Assembly: GCA_964576715.1 (NCBI GenBank)
Contig: CAZNWE010000020.1
Coordinates: 1 to 56,798, forward strand
Direction of reading: 5' to 3'
From: SLRI01 sp964576715
GTDB lineage: Bacteria; Pseudomonadota; Alphaproteobacteria; Geminicoccales; Geminicoccaceae
DNA length: 56,798 bases
Shown here: positions 28,951 through 36,800 of the stretch, piece after piece
Numbering within the stretch: the stretch's first letter is position 1
Layout of the letters: each line of letters starts with the position of its first letter
Translations under genes and position numbers: made by a program
The notes under the pieces: model-generated
The model's database searches: none
Seen by the model: only the letters and a program-made list of their open reading frames with translations
Told to the model about the DNA's origin: nothing

Positions 28951-29787
28951 TCATGCACGCCCCGTCACCACCCCATGCGGCACGGGCCCGTCCTTCAGGT
29001 TGGCGAGCGGGTAGCGCGAGACCTCGTCCAGGAGTGCAACGAGTCTCGCCGCCACGTGGTCGAGCACCTTTTGGCCCCGCTCGGCATCGGCAGCCGCGGC
29101 ATTGCCTGCCGCACCGCTCTCGTCGACGTCCTGGGCCTGCCAACCGTAGCCGGCAGCACCCAAGCCCATCAGGATCGGAAAACGGTTGGCCTCGCGCTTG
29201 CTCAAGGGCACGAAGTCGGCGGCCAGTTCCATCCTGACAAGATCGGGCCGCAGCGCCAGCATCAACGCCGTCTCGAGCTCGCCCGCATGGATCCCGTGTT
29301 GCCGTTCGGCCGGGTCGATGACGCCGTCCGGCAGGCCGAGCTGGCCCCAGGAGAGGCAGGCCGTGAACATGCCGTGGTCGATCCGCAGCTGCCGGGCCAC
29401 GATCTGCATCACCTGGATCTGGCCGCCATGGCTGTTGAGGATCAGCAACTTTCGCAACCCTGCCCGCCTGACGCTCGCCCCGATCTCGTACCACATCCGC
29501 CGCAAGGTTTCGGCCGTGTGCGTCAGCGTGCCTGCAAAGTCGAGATGCTCCTCGCTCCGCCCGACCCAGGTCATCGGCAGGACGGTGACCGGCAGGCTCG
29601 CGGGCTTGAGCGCCAGCATGCGACCGACGATGCCCTGGTTGATGCAGGCATCGACCATGACCGGCAAATGCGGCCCGTGCTGCTCGACCGCTCCCACCGG
29701 GAGGACCGCGACCCAGCTTTCGGGATCGACACGGGCGAAATCGGCGCTACGCATTTCGTGCCAGTAGGGGCGCGGCAATGAGGACAC
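28951..29787 (-). CDS. creatininase-family amidohydrolase
   Basis: A 278-residue zinc/manganese hydrolase of the creatininase family, members of which open cyclic amides or lactams (creatinine, pathway intermediates such as formamidopyrimidines, cyclic ureides). It shows VGAVEQHGPHLPVMVD near the N-terminus, TLTHTAETLRRMW, LLILNSHGGQIQVM, and IHAGELETALMLAL, supplying the metal ligands. GTG 29787 gives the family start SSLPRPYWHEM; longer frames upstream are composition-biased. It is divergent from the RidA/flavoprotein operon with 36 bp between, suggesting a joint pathway. Confidence 0.87.
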   Translation of the reverse strand: MSSLPRPYWHEMRSADFARVDPESWVAVLPVGAVEQHGPHLPVMVDACINQGIVGRMLALKPASLPVTVLPMTWVGRSEEHLDFAGTLTHTAETLRRMWYEIGASVRRAGLRKLLILNSHGGQIQVMQIVARQLRIDHGMFTACLSWGQLGLPDGVIDPAERQHGIHAGELETALMLALRPDLVRMELAADFVPLSKREANRFPILMGLGAAGYGWQAQDVDESGAAGNAAAADAERGQKVLDHVAARLVALLDEVSRYPLANLKDGPVPHGVVTGRA

Positions 29788-29823
29788 GGGCCAGGGCCTT
29801 CGTTGTGGTAAGGGAACGAGCGC

Positions 29824-30216
29824 ATGCGACGCAGAGCGATCACGCCACCGACTATCCACCCTCCGTTCGGCAGCTACAACCACGGGCTGCTGGTCGAGGG
29901 GCCGCCGCCCGTGCTCCACATGTCGGGCCAGGTCGGCATGGCCGCCGACGGGACCGTCGCGGCGACGGTCGAGGGGCAGACCGAGGTCGTCTTCGCCAAT
30001 ATCCAGGCGATCCTGGACGCGGCCGGGCTCGAGCGGCGGCACATCGTCAAGCTCACAACCTATCTGACGGACCCTGCCTTTCGCGCCCTCTACATGCCGA
30101 TCCGCAATGGCTGGATCGCCGAGCCCTGGCCGGCCTCCACACTGGTCGTCATCCAGGCGCTGGCCGAGCCGCGCTTCTTGATCGAGATCGAGGCGCTCGC
30201 GGTCGGCGATGCCTGA
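29824..30216 (+). CDS. RidA-family deaminase
   Basis: A 130-residue member of the RidA/YjgF/RutC family, which hydrolyses reactive enamines/imines to release ammonia. It has PFGSYNHGLLVEG, VLHMSGQVGMAADG, QTEVVFANIQAILDAAG and the closing region ALAEPRFLIEIEALA. The conserved Arg near the C-terminal part (EPRFLIEIE) is present. An AAGGGA ribosome binding site precedes ATG 29824. Its stop overlaps the ATG of the next gene (TGATG). With the two flavoproteins and the divergent creatininase it resembles the RutC-type step of pyrimidine catabolism. Confidence 0.9.
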   Translation: MRRRAITPPTIHPPFGSYNHGLLVEGPPPVLHMSGQVGMAADGTVAATVEGQTEVVFANIQAILDAAGLERRHIVKLTTYLTDPAFRALYMPIRNGWIAEPWPASTLVVIQALAEPRFLIEIEALAVGDA

Positions 30217-30800
30217 TGCGCGTCCTCTATCTCTACTGCCACCCGCTCGACGAAAGCTTTCATGGCGGCATCAAGCGGGCGGCCACGGCCGCCCTCGCCC
30301 GGGCGGGCCACGAGGTCGATCTCTTGGACCTCTACGCCGAGGGCTTCGACCCGGTGCTCTCCGCCGCGGGCCGACGCAGCTACCACGACGAGAGCGTCAA
30401 CCAGCAGGGCCTCGAAAGCTATGTCGAGCGGCTGCGCGCGGCCGAGGGCCTGGTCGTCCAGTTCCCGACCTGGTGCTTCGGCCCGCCCGCGATGCTCAAG
30501 GGCTTCTTCGACCGCCTCTTCATGCCCGGGGTCGCCTTCGACATCTCCGATCCGGCCCGTGTCCGCCCCCTCCTGCGGCACATCAGGAAGCTGGTCGGTG
30601 TTTCGACCTATGGCCGGCCGTGGTCACGGGCATTCCTGGTCGGCGACCCGCCGCGCAAGATCGTCAAACGCTATCTTCGCTGGTTCGTGGCGCGCAGCGC
30701 ACCCGTTCACTATCTCGCCCTCTACCACATGAACGTGGCCCCCGAGCCGCGACGCACGGCGTTCATCGCCGAGGTCGAACGGGCGATGGAGCGGTTTTGA
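30216..30800 (+). CDS. NAD(P)H dehydrogenase (quinone)-like flavoprotein, copy 1
   Basis: A 194-residue protein of the NQO1/MdaB/KefF flavodoxin-like fold. It starts MRVLYLYCHPLDESFHGGIK with the FMN/FAD phosphate loop, then DLLDLYAEGFDPVLS, then VVQFPTWCFGPPAMLKGFFD, the typical flavin-contact segment. Its ATG overlaps the RidA stop and its stop overlaps the next gene, a paralogue. Likely a cytoplasmic flavin-dependent reductase acting on a quinone-like or heterocyclic intermediate, or supplying reduced flavin. The substrate is unknown. Confidence 0.88.
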   Translation: MRVLYLYCHPLDESFHGGIKRAATAALARAGHEVDLLDLYAEGFDPVLSAAGRRSYHDESVNQQGLESYVERLRAAEGLVVQFPTWCFGPPAMLKGFFDRLFMPGVAFDISDPARVRPLLRHIRKLVGVSTYGRPWSRAFLVGDPPRKIVKRYLRWFVARSAPVHYLALYHMNVAPEPRRTAFIAEVERAMERF

Positions 30801-31429
30801 TGCGTGCGCTCGTCGTCCACGCCCACCCGGTGCCCGAGAGCTTCAACCGAGCACTCAATCGGCTTGTTTGCGCGACACTCGAGGATGCCGGCCATGACGT
30901 CAGGAATCTCGATCTTTACGCGGAGAACTTCAGCCCGGTGTTGAGCGCTGCCGAGCGGCTGGCCTATCACGACGAGGGCCGCAACATCGCACCCGTACGC
31001 GCGCATCTCGAGCACCTCGCCTGGTGCACCGGGCTCGTCTTCGTTTATCCGACCTGGTGGTACAGCCAGCCGGCGATCCTGAAGGGCTGGCTCGAGCGCG
31101 TCTTCGTCCCGCATGTCACCTTCGTCCTGCCCGCGGGCAACGGCACCCTGCGCCCGCTCCTGCAGCACATCGGCTGCATCGGCGGCATCTCCACCTATGG
31201 TGCGTCGTGGCTGTGGACGCGCTGGGTCGGGGATCCCGGGCGGCGCATCGTGATGCGCGGCATCAGACCGCTGGTGCACCCCCGGGCCAAGACCTTCTGG
31301 GCGGCACACTACCGGATGGACAGCTCGACCCCGGCGAGCCGACAGGCGTTCAAGGACGAGGTGCGGCGCAAGCTCCAGGCACTGCCGCTCGAGGTGCCGA
31401 GCGAGCCGTTGCGCATGCGCTTCGACTGA
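30800..31429 (+). CDS. NAD(P)H dehydrogenase (quinone)-like flavoprotein, copy 2
   Basis: A 209-residue paralogue of the gene before it, overlapping its stop by one base (TGATG). Shared elements: ALVVHAHPVPESFNRALN, NLDLYAENFSPVLSAAERLA, VFVYPTWWYSQPAILKGWLE, then GGISTYGASWLWTRWVGDP. Tandem pairs of such flavoproteins could form a heterodimer or serve two successive reductions. It closes the RidA operon; the region after it is the 13-bp tandem array and gap. Confidence 0.88.
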   Translation: MRALVVHAHPVPESFNRALNRLVCATLEDAGHDVRNLDLYAENFSPVLSAAERLAYHDEGRNIAPVRAHLEHLAWCTGLVFVYPTWWYSQPAILKGWLERVFVPHVTFVLPAGNGTLRPLLQHIGCIGGISTYGASWLWTRWVGDPGRRIVMRGIRPLVHPRAKTFWAAHYRMDSSTPASRQAFKDEVRRKLQALPLEVPSEPLRMRFD

Positions 31430-31538
31430 CCGGCTGAGCGCCCCGACGGGGCCTCGGCCTGGAGCCCGGCGGGGCCGCTCGGGCGGCCGGCCAATGACGT
31501 CGCTCGGCCAAGGCACCGTTGCCCAACCGCCGGGCCGA

Positions 31539-31769
31539 GCCGCCGTAACGGGCCGCCGTAACGGGCCGCCGTGACGACCCGCCGTGAGCGGCCGCCGGGA
31601 CGAGCCGTTGGGACGAGCCGCCGGGACGAGCCGCCGGGACGAGCCNNNNNNNNNNNNNNNNNNNNNNNNNNNNNNNNNNNNNNNNNNNNNNNNNNNNNNN
31701 NNNNNNNNNNNNNNNNNNNNNNNNNNNNNNNNNNNNNNNNNNNNNGGGACGAGCCGCCGGGACGCGGCC
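31539..31769. repeat. 13-bp tandem array containing a 100-N gap
   Basis: Unit GCCGCCGGGACGA. Successive 13-bp copies begin at 31539, 31552, 31565, 31578, 31591, 31604, 31617 and 31630, going from diverged forms (GCCGCCGTAACGG) to identical ones next to the gap (31646-31745, exactly 100 N). Identical copies resume at 31746. The array fills most of the 353-bp space between the flavoprotein genes and the next operon. Confidence 0.9.
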
Positions 31770-31782
31770 AGGTGCCACCATC

Positions 31783-33093
31783 TCAGTGGGGCGCCTCGGA
31801 GCCGCTGCAGCGACGCTCGCCCGTGTCGTACCCGGACCGCGCCTCCGGGCGGAAATGGCGCCAGGCGACGTCCGGGCCGGCGAGGATCTCGATCAGCCGG
31901 GCGTCCTCCACGCCGACGGGCTGCCGGCGGCCCTCTTGGCACGCCGCCCCGTCGTTGACGAGCCGCTCGATCGCCGCTTCGGTCAGCCGCCTGACCCCGG
32001 CCTCCGGATCCAGTCTGAGAGCGGTGCGCGCCAGCCTGGCGAGCCCTCGGGCGGCCGCCTCGCGCGACCGCTGTGCGGCGGCGCGTTCAGGCAGGTCGGC
32101 CGCCGGCAGCGGCAACAGCACGCCCTCGATCACCGCGGCAAAACGGGCGGTCGCCAAGGTCGCCGCCCGGCGGCGGACGTCGCCGGTATCGCCCGGAGCG
32201 AAAGGCGCATCGATCGCCTCGCCGGCCGGCGGCACCAGCGCATCGGCCAGCCGCTCGAGGTCGGCGGCGAGATCGCTGCATGACGGCGGTGGTGAGCCGG
32301 CCGCCGGCTCGGCATGTCGATCGACCAGCCGCTCGAGGCTGCTCCGCAGTGCCGGGAGCAGCTGCTCGAGCACGCCCCGCAAGCGATCGCGCAACGTGCC
32401 CGGCGCGCGCTCGAGCAGGGCACTCGCCAGCATCCAGGGCCGCGGTGCCGCGCGCAGCAATGCCGATGCCAGCGTCACCAGCCGATCCGGCGGTCCCGCC
32501 GCTCCGAGATCGATGATCCCCGCGAGCTCGGTCTGGGCCTCGGCGTCGAGGCGCGGCGGAATCGGCAACAGCCGGTCGAGAAGCGGCAGCAGCACCGGGC
32601 CCAGCTCCAGAAGGTCGGCGACGCGCAGCCGCTCGGCCGCGACACCGGGTGCCGCATCAGGTTGGGCGAGGCCAGCCAGGGCCTTGCCGGCTGCCGGCCA
32701 GAGGGTGCCGCCCGCCTCGAGCACGGCAAACCGGTCGTCGGCGGTCCGTCCCGCAGCCGCCTGCTTCGCCGCCTCCAGCACCGCCCCGTCCAGGCGCTCG
32801 AGCATGACCTCCTGCCAGTGGCGGAGGCGACCGCGGCAGACCGCGAACGGCGCATGCGGGCTGTCGTCGTCGACCAGCGCCAGCTCGAACGGTGCCGTCA
32901 GGAGGCGTGCCAGGGTCAGCGGCCGTTGCGGCCGGAGCTGGCGCAGCCGCGCTCGCATCGGGGCCAGCGACGGCTCGAGGACCTGCCGCTGGCCGGTCGC
33001 CTCGATGACCTTGACGACCCGCCGCAGCTTGTCGTCGTCGGTCCGGTCGAGCAGGCCGGTCAGCACCCCGTCGAGCTTCTGGATCTCGGTCAC
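31783..33093 (-). CDS. protein of unknown function (second gene of a pair)
   Basis: A 436-residue soluble protein, mostly helical and Leu/Ala/Arg-rich, with no signal peptide or membrane span. N-terminal stretch DGVLTGLLDRTDDDKLRRVV, middle LARLLTAPFELALVDDD and LLPLLDRLLPIPPRLDA, late part FARFAAVIEGVLLPLP-like. I recognise no domain. Its ATG overlaps the stop of the upstream gene (ATGA), so the two products are made together. It ends 14 bp before the minisatellite array. The base composition matches the neighbours. It may be a structural or adaptor protein. Confidence 0.7.
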   Translation of the reverse strand: MTEIQKLDGVLTGLLDRTDDDKLRRVVKVIEATGQRQVLEPSLAPMRARLRQLRPQRPLTLARLLTAPFELALVDDDSPHAPFAVCRGRLRHWQEVMLERLDGAVLEAAKQAAAGRTADDRFAVLEAGGTLWPAAGKALAGLAQPDAAPGVAAERLRVADLLELGPVLLPLLDRLLPIPPRLDAEAQTELAGIIDLGAAGPPDRLVTLASALLRAAPRPWMLASALLERAPGTLRDRLRGVLEQLLPALRSSLERLVDRHAEPAAGSPPPSCSDLAADLERLADALVPPAGEAIDAPFAPGDTGDVRRRAATLATARFAAVIEGVLLPLPAADLPERAAAQRSREAAARGLARLARTALRLDPEAGVRRLTEAAIERLVNDGAACQEGRRQPVGVEDARLIEILAGPDVAWRHFRPEARSGYDTGERRCSGSEAPH

Positions 33094-34208
33094 AGCGATG
33101 CCGCCTGCAGCTGCTCGAGCATGCCCTGCCGCTCGACGATCAAGCCGGTCCGCCAGTCCTCCAGGAGACGCACTTGCCGATGGATCTCGTACTGCGAGCG
33201 CGGCTTCTCACCGACGGCGCCGAGCCAGCCGTCGGCGACCAGCGGCACCAGCGGCACCAGTTCGCCGAGCTCGACCATGACGTCGCGCTGGGCGTCGCGG
33301 GTCTGCTCCGCGACGGACTGCCAGAGTGCAGCGAGGTGCCGCCAGCCATAGAGCAGCCAGATCGGCCGGGTCAGCACCTCGGCGACCACCTCGGGCGCGG
33401 TGGCATGTGCATCGAGCAACCGACCGACCGACTGCACGAGCGCCGACGCCTTGGCCAGGCTCGCCTCGGCACAGCGGATGCTGAGCGCCGCACAGTCGAG
33501 GACGAGCTCGGCGATACCGGCGAGGTCGTCGCTCTCGGCCTTGGCCCAGCCGGCCAGCGAGTCCCGCAGCTGGCGCAGATCGTCCAGGGTGGCCGCGGCC
33601 AGGCTCTTGAACGGCGCCTGCGCGAAGCCGACCGGTGCGACCACCGCACTCAGCGCGTCGACGGCGGCGACGAGATCGGCACCACTCATCCCGGTGCTCG
33701 GCTCCAGCCGCTTGAAGTAGGGCTTGAGACGATCGCGTACCGCCCGGTCGCCGGTATCGATCGACTTCCAGTCGATCCGCGGCTGGCCAGCCTCCGCGAG
33801 CAGCCGCTCGAGAAGCACGAGCAGGGTCAAAAGGCTATGTTCCTCGGTCTCCTCGCTGGCACGCTCGGCCGCCAGCTTGGCGTCCGGGCCGGCCAGTCCC
33901 TCGCGGGCCAGGGCGAGCGCCTGTTCGCGGATCGACAGCGGGCTGACCGCCTGCATCGGCTCGAGCTTCTCGACCAATGCCCGGTCGTGGATCGACAGGC
34001 GAAACAGCTCTCTTGCGGCCTTGAGCGGCAGGACGTAGAGGCCGTCGCTGCCGGTCGGGTTGCGCGCGAGGAGCTCGAGCCGGCCGCGCTGGTCGAGCCG
34101 CAGCCTCGCCTGGCTGATCGCCGGCGTCGTGAACGGTGCCGCGACCCCAGCCTCGGCGAACGTCGCCGGCCGCTGCTTCAGCGAGAACAGGCGTCGAGGG
34201 GAGGTCAA
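33090..34208 (-). CDS. protein of unknown function (first gene of a pair)
   Basis: A 372-residue soluble helical protein. It begins MTSPRRLFSLKQRPATFAEA. A short predicted beta-type segment (RLRLDQRGRLELLARNPTG, then YVLPLKAARELFRL) is followed by long helices (EETEEHSLLTLLVLLERLLAE, LAAATLDDLRQLRDSLAGWA). No known family, catalytic motif, nucleotide loop or membrane segment is seen. Its stop overlaps the start of the second gene by four bases. Nothing nearby hints at the job; the divergent neighbour is a GNAT. The pair looks like a conserved two-gene unit of undescribed function. Confidence 0.7.
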   Translation of the reverse strand: MTSPRRLFSLKQRPATFAEAGVAAPFTTPAISQARLRLDQRGRLELLARNPTGSDGLYVLPLKAARELFRLSIHDRALVEKLEPMQAVSPLSIREQALALAREGLAGPDAKLAAERASEETEEHSLLTLLVLLERLLAEAGQPRIDWKSIDTGDRAVRDRLKPYFKRLEPSTGMSGADLVAAVDALSAVVAPVGFAQAPFKSLAAATLDDLRQLRDSLAGWAKAESDDLAGIAELVLDCAALSIRCAEASLAKASALVQSVGRLLDAHATAPEVVAEVLTRPIWLLYGWRHLAALWQSVAEQTRDAQRDVMVELGELVPLVPLVADGWLGAVGEKPRSQYEIHRQVRLLEDWRTGLIVERQGMLEQLQAASL

Positions 34209-34396
34209 GCATCACCCCGCTTGGCAAGGATTCGACCGGTTGAAACGGACAGCGCCGCATGATGGACCCGAAACGTCAAAATACCCTTAAGACGGAAGCG
34301 CGGCTCGCGTGCATCGGGCACTTGACAGTGGTGCCGGCGAGCGGGTTGCCTGATCGCCCGATCAACCCGCACCCTGGCCAGGCCGCGTTGCCCGCA

Positions 34397-35002
34397 ATGC
34401 CGGATCTCCCCATCGGCCGCGTCCCGAGCACCATCACCTGGCTGGAGCTGCTCGAGGCGCCGCGGCGGCCGCCGCTGCCGCCGCCCCTGGTCGGCACCGA
34501 GATCGTCCGCGCCCACCGCCCGACCGTGCATTTCTACCGCTATCTGTACGACACGGTGGGCCGGCCCTGGCTCTGGAACCGCCGCCGGCTGATGGACGAT
34601 GCGCGCTTGGCGCGGCTGATCCAGGCGCCGACCGTCGACCTTCGCGTGCTTTGGGTGCACGGTGTGCCGGCCGGCTATGTCGAACTGGATTGCGCCGGTC
34701 TGCCGGAGGTCAATATCGCCTTCTTCGGCCTCGTGCCGGAGTTCACCGGCCAGCGGCTCGGCCCCTATCTGCTCGACTGGGCAATCCGCCACGGCTTCGC
34801 CAAAGGGGCGACGCGGCTCTCGCTCAACACCTGCGACCTCGATCACCCGAAGGCGCTGGCGACCTACGAGGCCGCGGGCTTTCGGGCCTATGATCGCAGC
34901 CAGTCGTTCGAGACCCTGCTCGACGGCATGACCCTGCCGCCGCACGCCCGCGACAAGCCGATCCTGCCGCCGGCTAGAGCCCGACCTCGACCGCGGCGTT
35001 GA
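34397..35002 (+). CDS. GNAT-family N-acetyltransferase
   Basis: A 201-residue acetyltransferase. The acetyl-CoA fold is read from DLRVLWVHGVPAGYVELDC through NIAFFGLVPEFTGQRLGPYL (pyrophosphate loop GQRLGP) to LSLNTCDLDHPKALATYEAA and GFRAYDRS. ATG 34397 begins a natural N-terminus (MPDLPIGRVPSTITWLEL); an in-frame upstream frame from 34259 has no family support. Small-molecule or protein substrate unknown. Its last 29 bp overlap the convergent Lin0512 gene. Confidence 0.87.
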   Translation: MPDLPIGRVPSTITWLELLEAPRRPPLPPPLVGTEIVRAHRPTVHFYRYLYDTVGRPWLWNRRRLMDDARLARLIQAPTVDLRVLWVHGVPAGYVELDCAGLPEVNIAFFGLVPEFTGQRLGPYLLDWAIRHGFAKGATRLSLNTCDLDHPKALATYEAAGFRAYDRSQSFETLLDGMTLPPHARDKPILPPARARPRPRR

Positions 35003-35306
35003 CGATCAGTGCTTGATCGCCAATGCCGTTGTCGGTGAGCATGCCGCCCTGGACGAGTTCGAAGGTGACGCTGCCCACCGGCAGGACCGCGCGAACGACA
35101 TCGAGATCGATCGCCGCCGCCGGGTCGGGCACGGCGAGCCGCACCTTGACCTTGAGCTTGTCATGGTCGCCGCCGGTCAGCAGCGGCACCGCGGGGATCA
35201 GGTTGGTGCCGATGGCGTCGCGCACCGCCCGCAGCGCCGCCTTGGTCAGGCTCTGGCCGCGCAGATCGACGCCGGTGCCGAGCTCGATGAAGTAGACCTG
35301 CTGCAC
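34974..35306 (-). CDS. Lin0512 family protein
   Basis: A 110-residue protein matching the Lin0512 family: it begins MQQVYFIELGTGVDLRGQSL, has TKAALRAVRDAIGTNLIPAV, then LKVKVRLAVPDPAAAIDLDV and the closing NGIGDQALIVNAAVEVGL. Lin0512 proteins are small conserved cytoplasmic proteins with no proven function. The end overlaps the convergent GNAT gene by 29 bp. An isolated gene; no operon partner is clear. Confidence 0.87.
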   Translation of the reverse strand: MQQVYFIELGTGVDLRGQSLTKAALRAVRDAIGTNLIPAVPLLTGGDHDKLKVKVRLAVPDPAAAIDLDVVRAVLPVGSVTFELVQGGMLTDNGIGDQALIVNAAVEVGL

Positions 35307-35388
35307 GTCCTTCCTCCGAAGAAGCCGCTGGGGCCGCAGGGAGGATCATCCGCCCCGCATTCGTTCTCGGTGCCTCTGTGTTCTCTTG

Positions 35389-35712
35389 CTAGCCGCGCAG
35401 CGTCCCGAGCCAGGCGACATAGGCCAGAGCCGTGAGGATGCCGAGTAGCGCGGCGACCACAAGGATGATCAGCACCACCAGTACGACCTTGCCGAGGGTC
35501 GGAAACGGCACGCCCGGGCGGCAGAACGGTACCAGATTGAAGGCGAGCCCGGCGACGACGACGAGGCCACAGCCCCAGGAGAACAAGGTCAAGGAGAACG
35601 GCTGAAAGATCATCAGCACCGAGGCCACGGCGAGGGCGATGATCGCATACTCGACCGCCTTGGCCTGGCCCCTGGTCATCCCGCCCCGCGGCCGTGCTGA
35701 AGCGTCACTCAT
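35389..35712 (-). CDS. small membrane protein of the ABC transporter operon
   Basis: A 107-residue protein with a short cytoplasmic start and three hydrophobic segments (AVEYAIIALAVASVLMIF, LFSWGCGLVVVAGLAFNLV, VVLVVLIILVVAALLGILTA). Its ATG overlaps the stop of the ATPase gene (ATGA), so it belongs to the transporter operon. It recalls, by position and size only, the small membrane protein (DUF2160) of glycerol importer operons, though no sequence match is claimed. It may be an accessory subunit of the permease. Confidence 0.72.
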   Translation of the reverse strand: MSDASARPRGGMTRGQAKAVEYAIIALAVASVLMIFQPFSLTLFSWGCGLVVVAGLAFNLVPFCRPGVPFPTLGKVVLVVLIILVVAALLGILTALAYVAWLGTLRG

Positions 35713-36800
35713 GACCGCACCGCCTGCTCGTGGCTGTCGAAGACATGCGTGGCACCGGGCAGGAAGCGAACATGCACCTGGTCGCCCTCCTCGAGTGGCA
35801 CCCGCCAATCGGTGACGACGCGGATGTCGTGCCTGCCGTCATTGAGATGCGCCAGCGTCTCGGCACCCATCGGCTCGATGATGTCGATCACCGAGGAGAG
35901 CCCGTCGGCGACCGATTCGTGGACGATCTCGAGATTGCGCGGCCGGATGCCGAGCGTCACCGCGGCGCCGCTGGCCAGCCCGCCCACCGCCGGGTCGACG
36001 GCGATGGTCAAGGTCTGCCCGCCCTCGACCGCGAAGCTCGCCACGTTGTTCTGGCCGAAATCGGTCAACACCGCGGGAACGAGGTTCATCCCCGGGGTGC
36101 CGATGAAGCCGGCGACGAAGAGGTTGTCGGGCTTCTGGAAGATGTCGTGCGGGCTCGCCACCTGCTCGATCACGCCGGCACGCATGACGGCGATCCGGTC
36201 CGCCATGGTCAGGGCCTCGAGCTGATCGTGGGTGACGATCACTGTCGCCCGCCTGAGGCCCTGCAGCACCTCCTTGATCTCGCCCCGCATCTCCTCGCGC
36301 AGCTGGACGTCGAGCCGGGACAAGGGCTCGTCGAACAGAAAGCAGTTGGGCTCGCGGATGATCGAACGGCCGACCGCGACCCGCTGCTTCTCGCCCTCGG
36401 CGAGCTGGCCCGGCAGCCGGTCGAGGATCGGCTCGAGCTGCAGCACCTTGGCGACTTGCGCCACCTTGTCCTTGATCTGTCGGCCCGAGAGCGCCTCGGC
36501 ATGAAGCGGGAAGGCGAGGTTCTCGGCGACGGACAGGCTCGGATAGAGGGCGTAGAACTGAAACGACATGGCGACGTTGCGCTGCCTGGCGGTGAGGTGG
36601 TTGACCACCTGCCCGGCGAGCCTGATCTCGCCGCCCGTGGCATATTCGAGCCCGGCGATCATCCGGAGCGTCGTCGTCTTGCCGCAGCCGGAGGGGCCGA
36701 GGAGGCACAGCACCTCGCCGTCGCCGACGCCGAGATCAATGGCGTCCACGGCGGTCAGCTGGCCGAACTGCTTGGTGACCTGGCTCAGCTCGATGGTCAT
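35709..36800 (-). CDS. ABC transporter ATPase, UgpC/MalK type (ATPase B)
   Basis: A 363-residue ATPase with a regulatory C-terminal TOBE-like domain. Walker A is LLGPSGCGKTTTLR, the Q-loop SFQFYALYPSLSV, Walker B NCFLFDEPLSRLD, and the H-loop VIVTHDQLEALTM. The signature motif is unusual: LAEGEKQRVAVGRS in place of LSGGQ. The C-terminal part has IGTPGMNLVPAV and LGIRPRNLEIV. It overlaps both neighbours, permease and small membrane gene. A second ATPase with a normal signature (LSGGEQQ) is encoded at the head of the operon, so the importer probably works with an ATPase heterodimer having one degenerate site. Confidence 0.9.
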   Translation of the reverse strand: MTIELSQVTKQFGQLTAVDAIDLGVGDGEVLCLLGPSGCGKTTTLRMIAGLEYATGGEIRLAGQVVNHLTARQRNVAMSFQFYALYPSLSVAENLAFPLHAEALSGRQIKDKVAQVAKVLQLEPILDRLPGQLAEGEKQRVAVGRSIIREPNCFLFDEPLSRLDVQLREEMRGEIKEVLQGLRRATVIVTHDQLEALTMADRIAVMRAGVIEQVASPHDIFQKPDNLFVAGFIGTPGMNLVPAVLTDFGQNNVASFAVEGGQTLTIAVDPAVGGLASGAAVTLGIRPRNLEIVHESVADGLSSVIDIIEPMGAETLAHLNDGRHDIRVVTDWRVPLEEGDQVHVRFLPGATHVFDSHEQAVRS

